Source of the DNA: Bacteroidales bacterium
GTDB taxonomy: Bacteria > Bacteroidota > Bacteroidia > Bacteroidales > PUMT01
Direction of reading: 5' to 3'
Length of the DNA stretch: 17,716 bases
Assembly (NCBI GenBank): GCA_007132365.1
Contig: SLOS01000314.1
Span: 1-17,716 of the forward strand
Made by a program: the position numbers and the translations under genes. Positions 7,072-14,073 of the stretch are shown piece after piece. The number at the start of each line of letters is the position of its first letter. Within the stretch, counting starts at the first letter, position 1. The notes beneath the pieces are model-generated. The model worked only from the letters and a program-made list of their open reading frames with translations. It was not told the origin of the DNA and did not search any database.

Positions 7072-7998
7072 ATGGCAAGAATTATAATCGTAAAGTATTT
7101 TGTGCCGGTCCTGATTCTTTTCATGGCCCTTTCCTGTGATGACAACAGCGATCACCTGCAAAAGGAAAAAGAGATGCGTCTTATTAAGCAATATCTTGAG
7201 GCAAAAAATATCACTGCTGAACCGGAAAGCAGCGGACTTTATTTTATTCCGGTTGATGAAGGGACCGGCATCAAACCGGAAACAGGTCACTGGGTGATAA
7301 CCCGCTACACCGCGAAAACTATCAATGACAAAATTTTTGACACAACAGATGAAAAAGTTGCAAAAAGCAATAATATTTATTCCTCATCGGTTATGTACGG
7401 GGACAGGAGATTTTCGCTTGAATCAACCAGAATTGCCGGAGTGCGTGAAGGACTAATGATGATGAGGGAAGGGGCTAGTGCCACCCTGATCATACCATCT
7501 CACCTTGGTTTTGGAAGTGTCGGCACAGGCAATATACCTCCCTACTCATCACTGATTTTTGATATCGAGCTTGTCAGGGTTATAACAGACCCTGCTGCTT
7601 ATGAGGATAAAATCATTGAAAATTACATTGCAATGTATGCAGATTCCTCCCATCTTGAAGTAAATAAAATGGAAAGCGGATTATATTACATTGAGATATC
7701 CGAAGGAACCGGTGATGAATTCCCTGAGGAAGAGAACAATGTAAGCGTTTACTACAGGGGGACACTGACGGACGGACGGGTATTTGATTCAAATATAGGC
7801 AGTTCGGTTTTCACTTTTACAATAGGTGCCTACCAGACAATAAATGGCTTCGAAGAAGGCATCAAGCTGATGAAAAAAGAAGGGAAATCCAGATTAGTGA
7901 TACCCTCATCAATCGGCTATGGTGAGGCGGGATCAGGAGATAATATTCCAGGATTTACACCACTTGTTTTTGACATCAAACTCATTGATATCCAGTAG
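7072..7998 (+). CDS. Two-domain FKBP-type prolyl isomerase lipoprotein
   Basis: Predicted lipoprotein with a hydrophobic N-terminus and lipobox MALSC (Cys22) followed by acidic DDNSD. Module 1 (about 52-169) keeps IFDTT (88-92), IPSHLGFG (141-148) and NIPPYSSLIFDIEL (154-167) and has an insertion around 93-112 containing the Y-S-S-S-V-M-Y-G segment. Module 2 (about 201-308) has VFDSN (237-241), TINGFEEGIKLM (256-267), IPSSIGYG (277-284) and NIPGFTPLVFDIKL (291-304), where IPP has become IPG. Both modules retain the F-D pair, so of the three two-domain proteins this one looks the most completely active. It is 36 bases after its paralogue and ends three bases from the convergent methyltransferase gene; the terminator for the run lies 36-69 bases past its stop. 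Confidence 0.9.
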   Translation: MARIIIVKYFVPVLILFMALSCDDNSDHLQKEKEMRLIKQYLEAKNITAEPESSGLYFIPVDEGTGIKPETGHWVITRYTAKTINDKIFDTTDEKVAKSNNIYSSSVMYGDRRFSLESTRIAGVREGLMMMREGASATLIIPSHLGFGSVGTGNIPPYSSLIFDIELVRVITDPAAYEDKIIENYIAMYADSSHLEVNKMESGLYYIEISEGTGDEFPEEENNVSVYYRGTLTDGRVFDSNIGSSVFTFTIGAYQTINGFEEGIKLMKKEGKSRLVIPSSIGYGEAGSGDNIPGFTPLVFDIKLIDIQ

Positions 7999-8001
7999 AA
8001 T

Positions 8002-8718
8002 TTACTTTTTATCGATGTTCTGTATAATAAAAATGGCCGGGCGCTTATGTATGTCCGGCCTTTTTTTCCCCCACTGAGAAACCGAACGGGTAGATATGAA
8101 CTCTGATTCAAGTGTTAGGTCGGATGCGATGCATAAAAGGGTGGATGGTTTACAAACCGAGATTATTGCATCCATTATCTGCATATTCCGGTAGGGAGTC
8201 TCCATAAATACCTGAGCCTGTGATTTTAAGGCTGATTCCTGTTCCAGTTTTTTCAAAATCTTGTTGCGTTCACCACTCCTGACAGGCAGATATCCGTGAA
8301 AAGTAAAATTTTGTCCATTTAACCCCGAAGCCATCAATGCAAGGATTATTGATGAAGGGCCGGTAAGTGGAATAACCCTTATACCGGACTTGTGGGCAAG
8401 TGCTGTGATCCGGGATCCGGGATCAGCAACACAGGGGACACCGGCTTCAGAAAGTAAACCCGTGTCGAAACCGGCTTTCGCGTATTGAAGAAACCCGGCC
8501 AGCTCATTCTCATTTGTATACTTATTAAGTTCCATAAACTGTATATCATCTATTGGTACCGATGATCCCGCCTTCTTAAGAAAACGCCTTGCCGTCCTTA
8601 TGTCTTCAGCAATATAATGCTTTAGCCTGTTTAAAACTCCAAAAACTGATGCAGGAATAACTTCAGATGGTGGAGTATCACCCAGAACTGTCGGAACAAG
8701 GTACAGGCTTCCTTTCAT
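8002..8718 (-). CDS. RsmI-like SAM-dependent methyltransferase (tetrapyrrole-methylase fold)
   Basis: SAM-dependent methyltransferase of the tetrapyrrole-methylase superfamily, related to RsmI, the 16S rRNA C1402 ribose methylase. Seen: N-terminal YLVPTVLGD (6-14) in place of RsmI's YIVATPIGN; the conserved SAM-binding loop LLSEAGVPCVADPGS (88-102); GPSSIILALMASGL (120-133); a GYLP segment (142-145); ETPYR (173-177); and SDLTLESE (199-206). At 238 residues it is shorter than RsmI (about 280) and lacks the RsmI C-terminal domain. This fits a short paralogous branch found in Bacteroidota, so its target (rRNA or other) is open. It converges on the FKBP run (three-base gap), and that run's terminator lies in its coding sequence. 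Its start is separated by 202 bases from the divergent MBL-fold gene. Confidence 0.85.
   Translation of the reverse strand: MKGSLYLVPTVLGDTPPSEVIPASVFGVLNRLKHYIAEDIRTARRFLKKAGSSVPIDDIQFMELNKYTNENELAGFLQYAKAGFDTGLLSEAGVPCVADPGSRITALAHKSGIRVIPLTGPSSIILALMASGLNGQNFTFHGYLPVRSGERNKILKKLEQESALKSQAQVFMETPYRNMQIMDAIISVCKPSTLLCIASDLTLESEFISTRSVSQWGKKRPDIHKRPAIFIIQNIDKK
8035..8067 (+). terminator. Strong intrinsic terminator of the FKBP run, inside antisense CDS
   Basis: Perfect 6-bp GC-only stem GGCCGG (8035-8040) and CCGGCC (8055-8060), with a 14-base loop and followed at once by seven T residues (8061-8067). This is a textbook rho-independent terminator for rightward transcription arriving from the FKBP lipoprotein genes, whose last stop is at 7998. 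It lies entirely inside the 3' coding end of the leftward methyltransferase gene. An A run precedes the stem, so the leftward transcript would also form the hairpin followed by a shorter U run. Confidence 0.85.
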
Positions 8719-8920
8719 GTCTTAAAATTTAAATGTAAAAATAAACAAACTACCGAAATATGTTCCGGCCGGAATAGATATATAATGTTTAGAAATTCTT
8801 GATAAAAAATGCATATTTGTATTGCATGAAGGTCCCATCAACTATTTTAAATCATTATCTTCCGGTTGTTATTTCTTTTTAAATCAACTAATTTTATTAC
8901 TTCCATAAACTAATTATAAA

Positions 8921-9682
8921 TTGAGAATAACATTCTTAGGCACAGGAACTTCACAAGGCGTACCGGTAATAGCATGTCCCTGTCCTGTATGCCGTTCCGC
9001 CAACGAAAAGGACAAGCGGTTGAGAACATCTGTCTTTGTTGAGGAAGAGAACAAAAAGATAATAATTGACACTGGTCCTGATTTCAGGCAACAAATGCTG
9101 AGAGAAGATATAAAAGAGCTCGATGCAATATTATATACACATGAACACAAGGACCATATTGCCGGACTTGATGATGTACGGGCATTTAACTTTGTTAACC
9201 AGCGCCCTGTTGACGTATTTCTTGAAGAACGGGTCATACCTGCAATCAAAAGAGAGTTCTCCTATATTTTTGCTGAAAACAAGTATCCTGGGATTCCTCA
9301 GATCAACCTGAATAAAATAGATAATTTTACCTTTGAGGCCGGAGGAATTAAAATAATTCCGATCAGGGCGTTTCACTACAGATTGCCTGTGTTTGGTTTC
9401 AGAATAAAAGATTTCACATACATTACAGATGCAAATTACCTTCCGGAGGAAGAGAAAGAAAAGATAATAGGCAGCCAGTTCATTGTTATCAATGCGTTGA
9501 GAAAGCAAAAGCATATTTCCCATTTTACATTGCAGGAAGCCGTAAAACTCATAAATGAATTTGGTCCGCGAAGAGGTTATATCACACATATAAGCCACCA
9601 GATGGGCCTCCACGAAGAGGTGCAAAAAGAATTACCCCCAAATATTCTGCTTGCTTATGACGGGCTAAGAATAGATATTTAA
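8921..9682 (+). CDS. PhnP-like metallo-beta-lactamase-fold hydrolase
   Basis: Metal-dependent phosphodiesterase-like hydrolase of the MBL fold, closest in layout to PhnP and RNase Z-type proteins. Seen: N-terminal FLGTGTSQGVP (5-15); a zinc-type Cys cluster CPCPVC (C19, C21, C24) as in PhnP; IIDTGPDF (48-55); the metal-binding THEHKDH (73-79); further metal ligands probably H152, D170 (YITDANY) and H223/H226 in THISHQMG. Length 253 residues, normal. The start is TTG at 8921; there is no in-frame ATG near it, and the strand MRITFLGTG must be included. No phosphonate-lyase genes are nearby, so a role in phosphonate breakdown is not supported; the substrate may be another cyclic or linear phosphodiester. 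It diverges from the methyltransferase gene and precedes pta by 124 bases. Confidence 0.87.
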   Translation: MRITFLGTGTSQGVPVIACPCPVCRSANEKDKRLRTSVFVEEENKKIIIDTGPDFRQQMLREDIKELDAILYTHEHKDHIAGLDDVRAFNFVNQRPVDVFLEERVIPAIKREFSYIFAENKYPGIPQINLNKIDNFTFEAGGIKIIPIRAFHYRLPVFGFRIKDFTYITDANYLPEEEKEKIIGSQFIVINALRKQKHISHFTLQEAVKLINEFGPRRGYITHISHQMGLHEEVQKELPPNILLAYDGLRIDI

Positions 9683-9734
9683 TAACTTAAAGTAAATGGA
9701 CAGGTTTTGAAAGAGTGACGAATATCATTAAAAC

Positions 9735-9768
9735 TTTCAATTAAAAAAGTCAAATTTACATAACTTTA
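9735..9768 (+). promoter_or_regulatory. Possible promoter upstream of pta
   Basis: TAACTTTA at 9761-9768 differs in one base from the Bacteroidota -7 element TAnnTTTG, and a TTTC lies 22 bases upstream (9735-9738), near the place of a -33 TTTG. It lies in the 124-base gap before pta and about 40 bases before its ATG. Both elements are imperfect, so this is tentative. Confidence 0.3.
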
Positions 9769-9806
9769 CAATCTAAATAATAATTTAACTAAATACCTGT
9801 CAGACA

Positions 9807-10808
9807 ATGAATTTAATGGACAGAATAAAAATTAACGCCAGACAGCACAAAAAGCGTATCGTATTACCGGAAGGAACTGAAGAGAGGACATTAAGAGCTG
9901 CAAATATTCTGACAGACGAAAATATTTCTGAGATTATACTTCTGGGCAATCCGGAAAAAATATTGTCAGAAGCAAGGAAACATAATCTCAGCCATATTGG
10001 TAAAATAAGCATAATTGATCCGCTGAACAATCCCGACAAGAATAAATATGTTAAAATGATGGTTGAGCTCCGAAAACATAAAGGGCTTACCGAAACGGAT
10101 GCAAAAAAGCTGATTGAAGACCCTCTTTATCTGGCCACGATGATGATAAAAGCCGGTGATGCCGACGGTGAGGTTGCAGGTGCCATGAATTCAACCGGAG
10201 ATGTACTTCGTCCGGCTTTTCAATTTGTGAAAACTATGCCCGGCATAAGTGTGGTATCGGGTGCATTTATTATGATATTAAAAGATAAGGAGTTCGGAGA
10301 AGACGGGTTACTGGTTTTCGCCGATTGTGCCGTACATCCCGACCCCACAGATTCAGAACTGGCTGAAATAGCTGTTGCCACTGCCTTTACAACACGGGCT
10401 ATTGCAGGTTTTGAACCCAGGATAGCAATGCTCAGTTTCAGCACAAAAGGAAGTGCAAAACACCCGATGGTAGATAAAGTGGTGAATGCAACCCGGCTTG
10501 CCGTAGAAATGGCTCCTGATCTACAGATTGACGGTGATCTGCAGGCTGATGCTGCCATCATTGAAAAAATAGGACAGAGCAAAGCTCCCGGAAGCAGTAT
10601 AGCAGGGAAGGCTAATGTTCTTATATTTCCCAATCTTGAATGCGGAAACATTGCCTATAAACTGGTTCAGAGACTGGCCCATGCAGAAGCAATAGGTCCT
10701 GTATTGCAGGGAATGGCTGCTCCCATCAATGATCTTTCCCGGGGATGCTCTGTGAGTGATATAGTAAATCTGGTTGCAATTACGGCAAATCAGGCTGCTG
10801 GTAAATAA
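9807..10808 (+). CDS. pta: Phosphate acetyltransferase
   Basis: Converts acetyl-CoA and phosphate to acetyl-phosphate and CoA, the first step of acetate formation with ATP gain; cytoplasmic. Seen: RIVLPEGTEERTL (17-29), ADGEVAGA (119-126), ADCAVHPDP (172-180), MLSFSTKGSA (208-217), DGDLQADAA (242-250), the FPNLECGNIAYK segment (274-285) and GPVLQGMAAPINDLSRG (297-313). These are the classical PTA-family blocks, including the Ser-rich loop and Asp/Arg near the C-terminus that act on CoA. Length 333 residues: the short form without the N-terminal DRTGG regulatory domain of enteric Pta. It leads the fermentation cluster, 26 bases upstream of the dehydrogenase-like gene, with ackA one gene further on. 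The second transferase (ptb) is a distant paralogue. ATG 9807 is used; a second ATG lies three codons downstream. Confidence 0.96.
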   Translation: MNLMDRIKINARQHKKRIVLPEGTEERTLRAANILTDENISEIILLGNPEKILSEARKHNLSHIGKISIIDPLNNPDKNKYVKMMVELRKHKGLTETDAKKLIEDPLYLATMMIKAGDADGEVAGAMNSTGDVLRPAFQFVKTMPGISVVSGAFIMILKDKEFGEDGLLVFADCAVHPDPTDSELAEIAVATAFTTRAIAGFEPRIAMLSFSTKGSAKHPMVDKVVNATRLAVEMAPDLQIDGDLQADAAIIEKIGQSKAPGSSIAGKANVLIFPNLECGNIAYKLVQRLAHAEAIGPVLQGMAAPINDLSRGCSVSDIVNLVAITANQAAGK

Positions 10809-10834
10809 CAAAATAACTTAATAAAATCTGAAAA

Positions 10835-11800
10835 ATGGCTCAGGTAAAAGTTGAACCAATTGAACAATATGGTCTGAGTAAAAAAGACAGGCCAAAAACA
10901 CTTTTCTCAAAGGTAGGTATAGTTGGCTGTGGAAGCGTGGGGCAGGTAATTGCACGTATAATAAGCTGCAGGGGGATTGAAGTTGTTTTTATTGAATTAT
11001 CCGAAGAGCTTATAGCACAGGCTATCGATTCCATAGACTGCCAGCTGGAACGGATGATACAGCGCTGGGGAATGACACCCGGAGAAAAAAGAGGTATCAT
11101 GTCAAGGATAAGAGGTACCCTGAATTATGAAGATCTTTCTGATTGTGACCTTGTAATTGAGGCAATCCTTTCCAAAAGCAGGGAAGACAGTGTCGGTGTG
11201 CGTAAGGAAGTGTTCAGGCGAATTGAGAAATTTGTCAGTCCTGAGACCATCATAGCTACTAATTCAACTACTCTGGTAGTTACTGAACTATCCTCCGAGC
11301 TGGAACATAAGGAGCGGTGTGTAAGCCTGCATTTTTCCACAACAACTCCCGACTCCGGTATACTGGAAGTCGCCAGGGGGTTGTATACTTCAGATGATGC
11401 ATACGACAAAGTGCTTACCTTTGGCAAGCTGCTCAGCAAAATTGTTATTCCGGTTGAAGAATCTCCCGGGTTAATCAGTGTCAGGCTGCTGGTTGTACTT
11501 ATTAACGAAGCATGCCAGATACTTGTTGAAAATGTTGCTACCAAAGAAAATATCGACCTTACCCTGAGCAGCAGTCTGGGGATCAAGCAAGGCCCGTTTG
11601 AAATGGCAGACCGGATCGGGCTGGACAGGGTTTTACGCTATATGAATAACCTTTACCATGAATTTGGTGATTTACGCTATAAGGCTAATCCAGTAATCAA
11701 AAAACTCGTAAGAGCTCACCAGCTGGGAAGAAAAACCAGAAAGGGGTTCTATGAATATGATGAAAACGGTAACCGTATCAAACCCAGCACCCTGATTTAA
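10835..11800 (+). CDS. 3-hydroxyacyl-CoA dehydrogenase family protein with atypical active site
   Basis: NAD-dependent 3-hydroxyacyl-CoA dehydrogenase family, similar in length and layout to 3-hydroxybutyryl-CoA dehydrogenase (Hbd). Seen: a 25-residue N-terminal extension; Rossmann motif GIVGCGSVG (28-36); CDLVIEA (104-110); and a C-terminal domain with GPFEMADRIGLD (253-264) and LGRKTRKGFYEYD (297-309). The catalytic His-Glu pair is kept (H166, E178), but surrounding positions differ from Hbd: NTSS is NSTT (143-146), HFFNP is HFSTT (166-170), PGFVVNR is PGLISVR (211-217) so the substrate-binding Asn is Val, and the stretch after CDLVIEA is longer and lacks the usual A-V-E. It may act on a different substrate or be catalytically altered. 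It lies 26 bases after pta and 124 bases before ackA. Confidence 0.85.
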   Translation: MAQVKVEPIEQYGLSKKDRPKTLFSKVGIVGCGSVGQVIARIISCRGIEVVFIELSEELIAQAIDSIDCQLERMIQRWGMTPGEKRGIMSRIRGTLNYEDLSDCDLVIEAILSKSREDSVGVRKEVFRRIEKFVSPETIIATNSTTLVVTELSSELEHKERCVSLHFSTTTPDSGILEVARGLYTSDDAYDKVLTFGKLLSKIVIPVEESPGLISVRLLVVLINEACQILVENVATKENIDLTLSSSLGIKQGPFEMADRIGLDRVLRYMNNLYHEFGDLRYKANPVIKKLVRAHQLGRKTRKGFYEYDENGNRIKPSTLI

Positions 11801-11924
11801 GAAATATGAATTTATCCTTGTTCATGGCATGCCAGAATAAGGGATTAATTCCTGAATTTAACAGCAGGCGAAAGTAACCAGATATAAATTGTTTTTTATT
11901 AATATAATCTAAAAGCTACACCAA

Positions 11925-13130
11925 ATGAAGATAATGGTTTTGAACTGCGGCAGTTCTTCGATAAAATACCAACTTTTCAATATGGAAAGCAAAGATGTTC
12001 TTGCCAAAGGAGTTTTGGAAAAAATTGGATTACAGGGATCTTTTATGAAACATGAAAAGGAATCAGGGGAGAAGTGCAGATTTGAAGGTGAAGTACTGGA
12101 TCATCAGGTCGGGATTGAATACATACTTGGAGTGCTGACAAGCGAAAAGCATGGCTGCATTAAAAGTCTTGATGAGATCGAAGCCGTGGGGCACAGGGTT
12201 GTACAGGGAGGGGAAAAATTCAAGGACAGTGTTTTTATAGATGAAACGGTTTTGGATGAAATTGATAAATACTGTGATCTTGCCCCCTTGCATAATCCTG
12301 CAAACCTAAAAGGTATTATTGCGATCCGTGCACTCATTCCCGGGATAAGGCAGGTTGCCGTATTCGATACCTCTTTTCATCAGACAATGCCGGACTATGC
12401 CTATATGTATGGTATTCCCCATTCGCTTTATACCAAATACGGGATCAGACGCTACGGATTCCATGGAACCAGTCACCGCTTTGTTGCAAAAAAAGCCTGT
12501 GATTTTCTTGGGGTTGACATTGCAGAACAAAGGATAATCTCCTGCCACCTGGGTAACGGAGCATCGGTAACAGCTATCAATAAAGGCAGATCCGTTGATA
12601 CCTCAATGGGATTAACACCGGTGGAGGGCTTGATAATGGGTACCAGGACAGGCGACCTGGATCTGGGTGTTCTTACATATATTATTGATAAGGAAGAGAT
12701 TCCTTTAAGCTCGGTCAACACTCTGATAAACAAGCAGAGCGGAATGCTTGGTATAACCGGAATATCATCAGATATGAGAGAGATTGAACTTGAGGCTGAA
12801 AAAGGCAATAAACGTGCAACCCTGGGATTGCAGATGTATGATTACAGGGTCAAAAAGTATATAGGTTCCTACGCTGCTGTTCTGGGCGGGGTAGATATAC
12901 TGATATTTACAGGAGGTATTGGCGAGAATGCAGACACAACCCGCAGGGGTGTGGCTTCTGATTTGGGATTTCTGGGACTGGAGCTTGATGATACCATAAA
13001 CACAGGCTTGCGCGAAACAACAAAGGTAATAAGCACCAAAGAGTCCAAAGGGATAATAATAGTTGTTACAACAGATGAAGAGCTTGTAATCGCTGAGGAT
13101 ACGCAAAGAATAATTAATGAGATGAACTAG
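11925..13130 (+). CDS. ackA: Acetate kinase
   Basis: Makes ATP and acetate from acetyl-phosphate and ADP (reversible), completing the Pta-AckA route; cytoplasmic ASKHA-fold kinase. Seen: N7 and the phosphate loop NCGSSSIKYQLF (7-18), R91 in GHRVVQGG (89-96), catalytic D148 in FDTSFH (147-152), H180 in RYGFHGTSHR (176-185), HLGNGASV (208-215), and R241 in MGTRTGDLD (239-247). All classical residues are at or very near the positions known from Methanosarcina AckA. A late FTGGIGENA box and a C-terminal TDEELVIAEDT are also present. Length 401 residues, normal. The 124-base gap upstream of the ATG leaves room for a separate promoter. Three bases separate its stop from ptb, so translation of the two is probably coupled. 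Confidence 0.97.
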   Translation: MKIMVLNCGSSSIKYQLFNMESKDVLAKGVLEKIGLQGSFMKHEKESGEKCRFEGEVLDHQVGIEYILGVLTSEKHGCIKSLDEIEAVGHRVVQGGEKFKDSVFIDETVLDEIDKYCDLAPLHNPANLKGIIAIRALIPGIRQVAVFDTSFHQTMPDYAYMYGIPHSLYTKYGIRRYGFHGTSHRFVAKKACDFLGVDIAEQRIISCHLGNGASVTAINKGRSVDTSMGLTPVEGLIMGTRTGDLDLGVLTYIIDKEEIPLSSVNTLINKQSGMLGITGISSDMREIELEAEKGNKRATLGLQMYDYRVKKYIGSYAAVLGGVDILIFTGGIGENADTTRRGVASDLGFLGLELDDTINTGLRETTKVISTKESKGIIIVVTTDEELVIAEDTQRIINEMN

Positions 13131-13133
13131 AAT

Positions 13134-14039
13134 ATGCAGCTATCAGAACTTGAACAGATTTTTGATCTGCTTGAAGATCGTCCCAGGCAACATCTGGCTG
13201 CAGCCTGGGCAATAGATGAGCACACTATTGAAGCTGTTAACAGAGCGGTTGATATAGGTTTTCTGGAGGCAACACTTGTGGGCGATGAAAAAATTATAGA
13301 ACAGGTCTGTGAAAACCTGGACATTGATTCCGGAAAATTCAATATAGTTCATGAACCAACTGATGCATTTGCCGTTGCCAGGGCAACAGATCTTATCAAC
13401 AGTCAAAAATGCAACCTTCTTATGAAAGGGAATCTCAGTACTGATAAGTATATCAGAGCCATATTAAACAAGGAAAAGGGGTTAATGGATCATAGCTCTG
13501 TACTGAGTCATGTTACGGTAATGAAAATAGCTTCATACTATAAGCTACTGATAATTGGGGATGTAGCGATCATCCCCCTTCCCGATCTAAAGCAGAAGAT
13601 TGCAATTGCAAATTACCTTATCAATACTGCACATGCACTGGGCATTGATCAGCCTAAAGTTGCTATACTGGCTGCCACCGAGCAGGTTTTACCGGGAATG
13701 CCTGCATGTGTTGATGCAGCCGTTATAAGCAAAATGGCCGAAAGAGGCCAGATTAAAGGGGCTGTTATTGATGGCCCGCTTTCAATGGACCTCTCTATAA
13801 GTGCAGATTCAGTAAAAATTAAAGGTATTAAAAGCAAAGTCGCCGGTGATGCCGATTGTATACTTTTTCCGAATATTGAATCAGGAAATGTATTTTATAA
13901 GGCAAATGCCCAATACGGGAGCAGCGAACAAGCTGCTATTCTTGTTGGTGCAAGGGTACCTGCTGTATTGTCTTCCAGGGGAGACAGCGCTACAACAAAA
14001 TTATATTCTCTGGCACTTGCTGCAATGCTGGCATACTAG
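13134..14039 (+). CDS. ptb: Phosphate butyryltransferase
   Basis: Member of the PTA_PTB family that exchanges CoA for phosphate on butyryl-CoA, and in many bacteria on isobutyryl-, isovaleryl- or 2-methylbutyryl-CoA. Seen: LLMKGN (95-100), VIDGPLSMDLSIS (211-223), GDADCILFPNIESGN (238-252) and a C-terminal GARVPAVLSSRGDS (272-285). The V-I-D-G-P-L-S/D block and the R-G-D-S end are Ptb hallmarks that separate it from Pta. Length 301 residues, normal. It starts three bases after ackA and is followed after 34 bases by buk, so the pair forms a full acyl-CoA to acid plus ATP module. Annotation pipelines often call this family 'bifunctional enoyl-CoA hydratase/phosphate acetyltransferase', but no hydratase domain is present here. 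Chain-length preference cannot be read from sequence. Confidence 0.93.
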   Translation: MQLSELEQIFDLLEDRPRQHLAAAWAIDEHTIEAVNRAVDIGFLEATLVGDEKIIEQVCENLDIDSGKFNIVHEPTDAFAVARATDLINSQKCNLLMKGNLSTDKYIRAILNKEKGLMDHSSVLSHVTVMKIASYYKLLIIGDVAIIPLPDLKQKIAIANYLINTAHALGIDQPKVAILAATEQVLPGMPACVDAAVISKMAERGQIKGAVIDGPLSMDLSISADSVKIKGIKSKVAGDADCILFPNIESGNVFYKANAQYGSSEQAAILVGARVPAVLSSRGDSATTKLYSLALAAMLAY

Positions 14040-14073
14040 TCGGGCACACCGGAATCCCGGAAATAACTAAGCA

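Noticed and set aside
8921..9682. Calling the MBL-fold gene phnP with a role in phosphonate degradation
   Set aside because: The Cys cluster is PhnP-like, but no C-P lyase genes are present, so only a family-level call is supported.
10220..10651. Long reverse-strand ORF inside pta (and similar ones inside ackA, buk, hbd and the glycosyltransferase)
   Set aside because: These lie antisense to genes with full family motifs; their translations are low-complexity Ser/Ile-rich or have no recognisable domain.
11826..11833. GGCATGCC palindrome and a nearby imperfect AGGGATTAATTCCT palindrome (11840-11853) in the gap before ackA
   Set aside because: Short or imperfect, with no promoter found beside them; expected by chance at this length.
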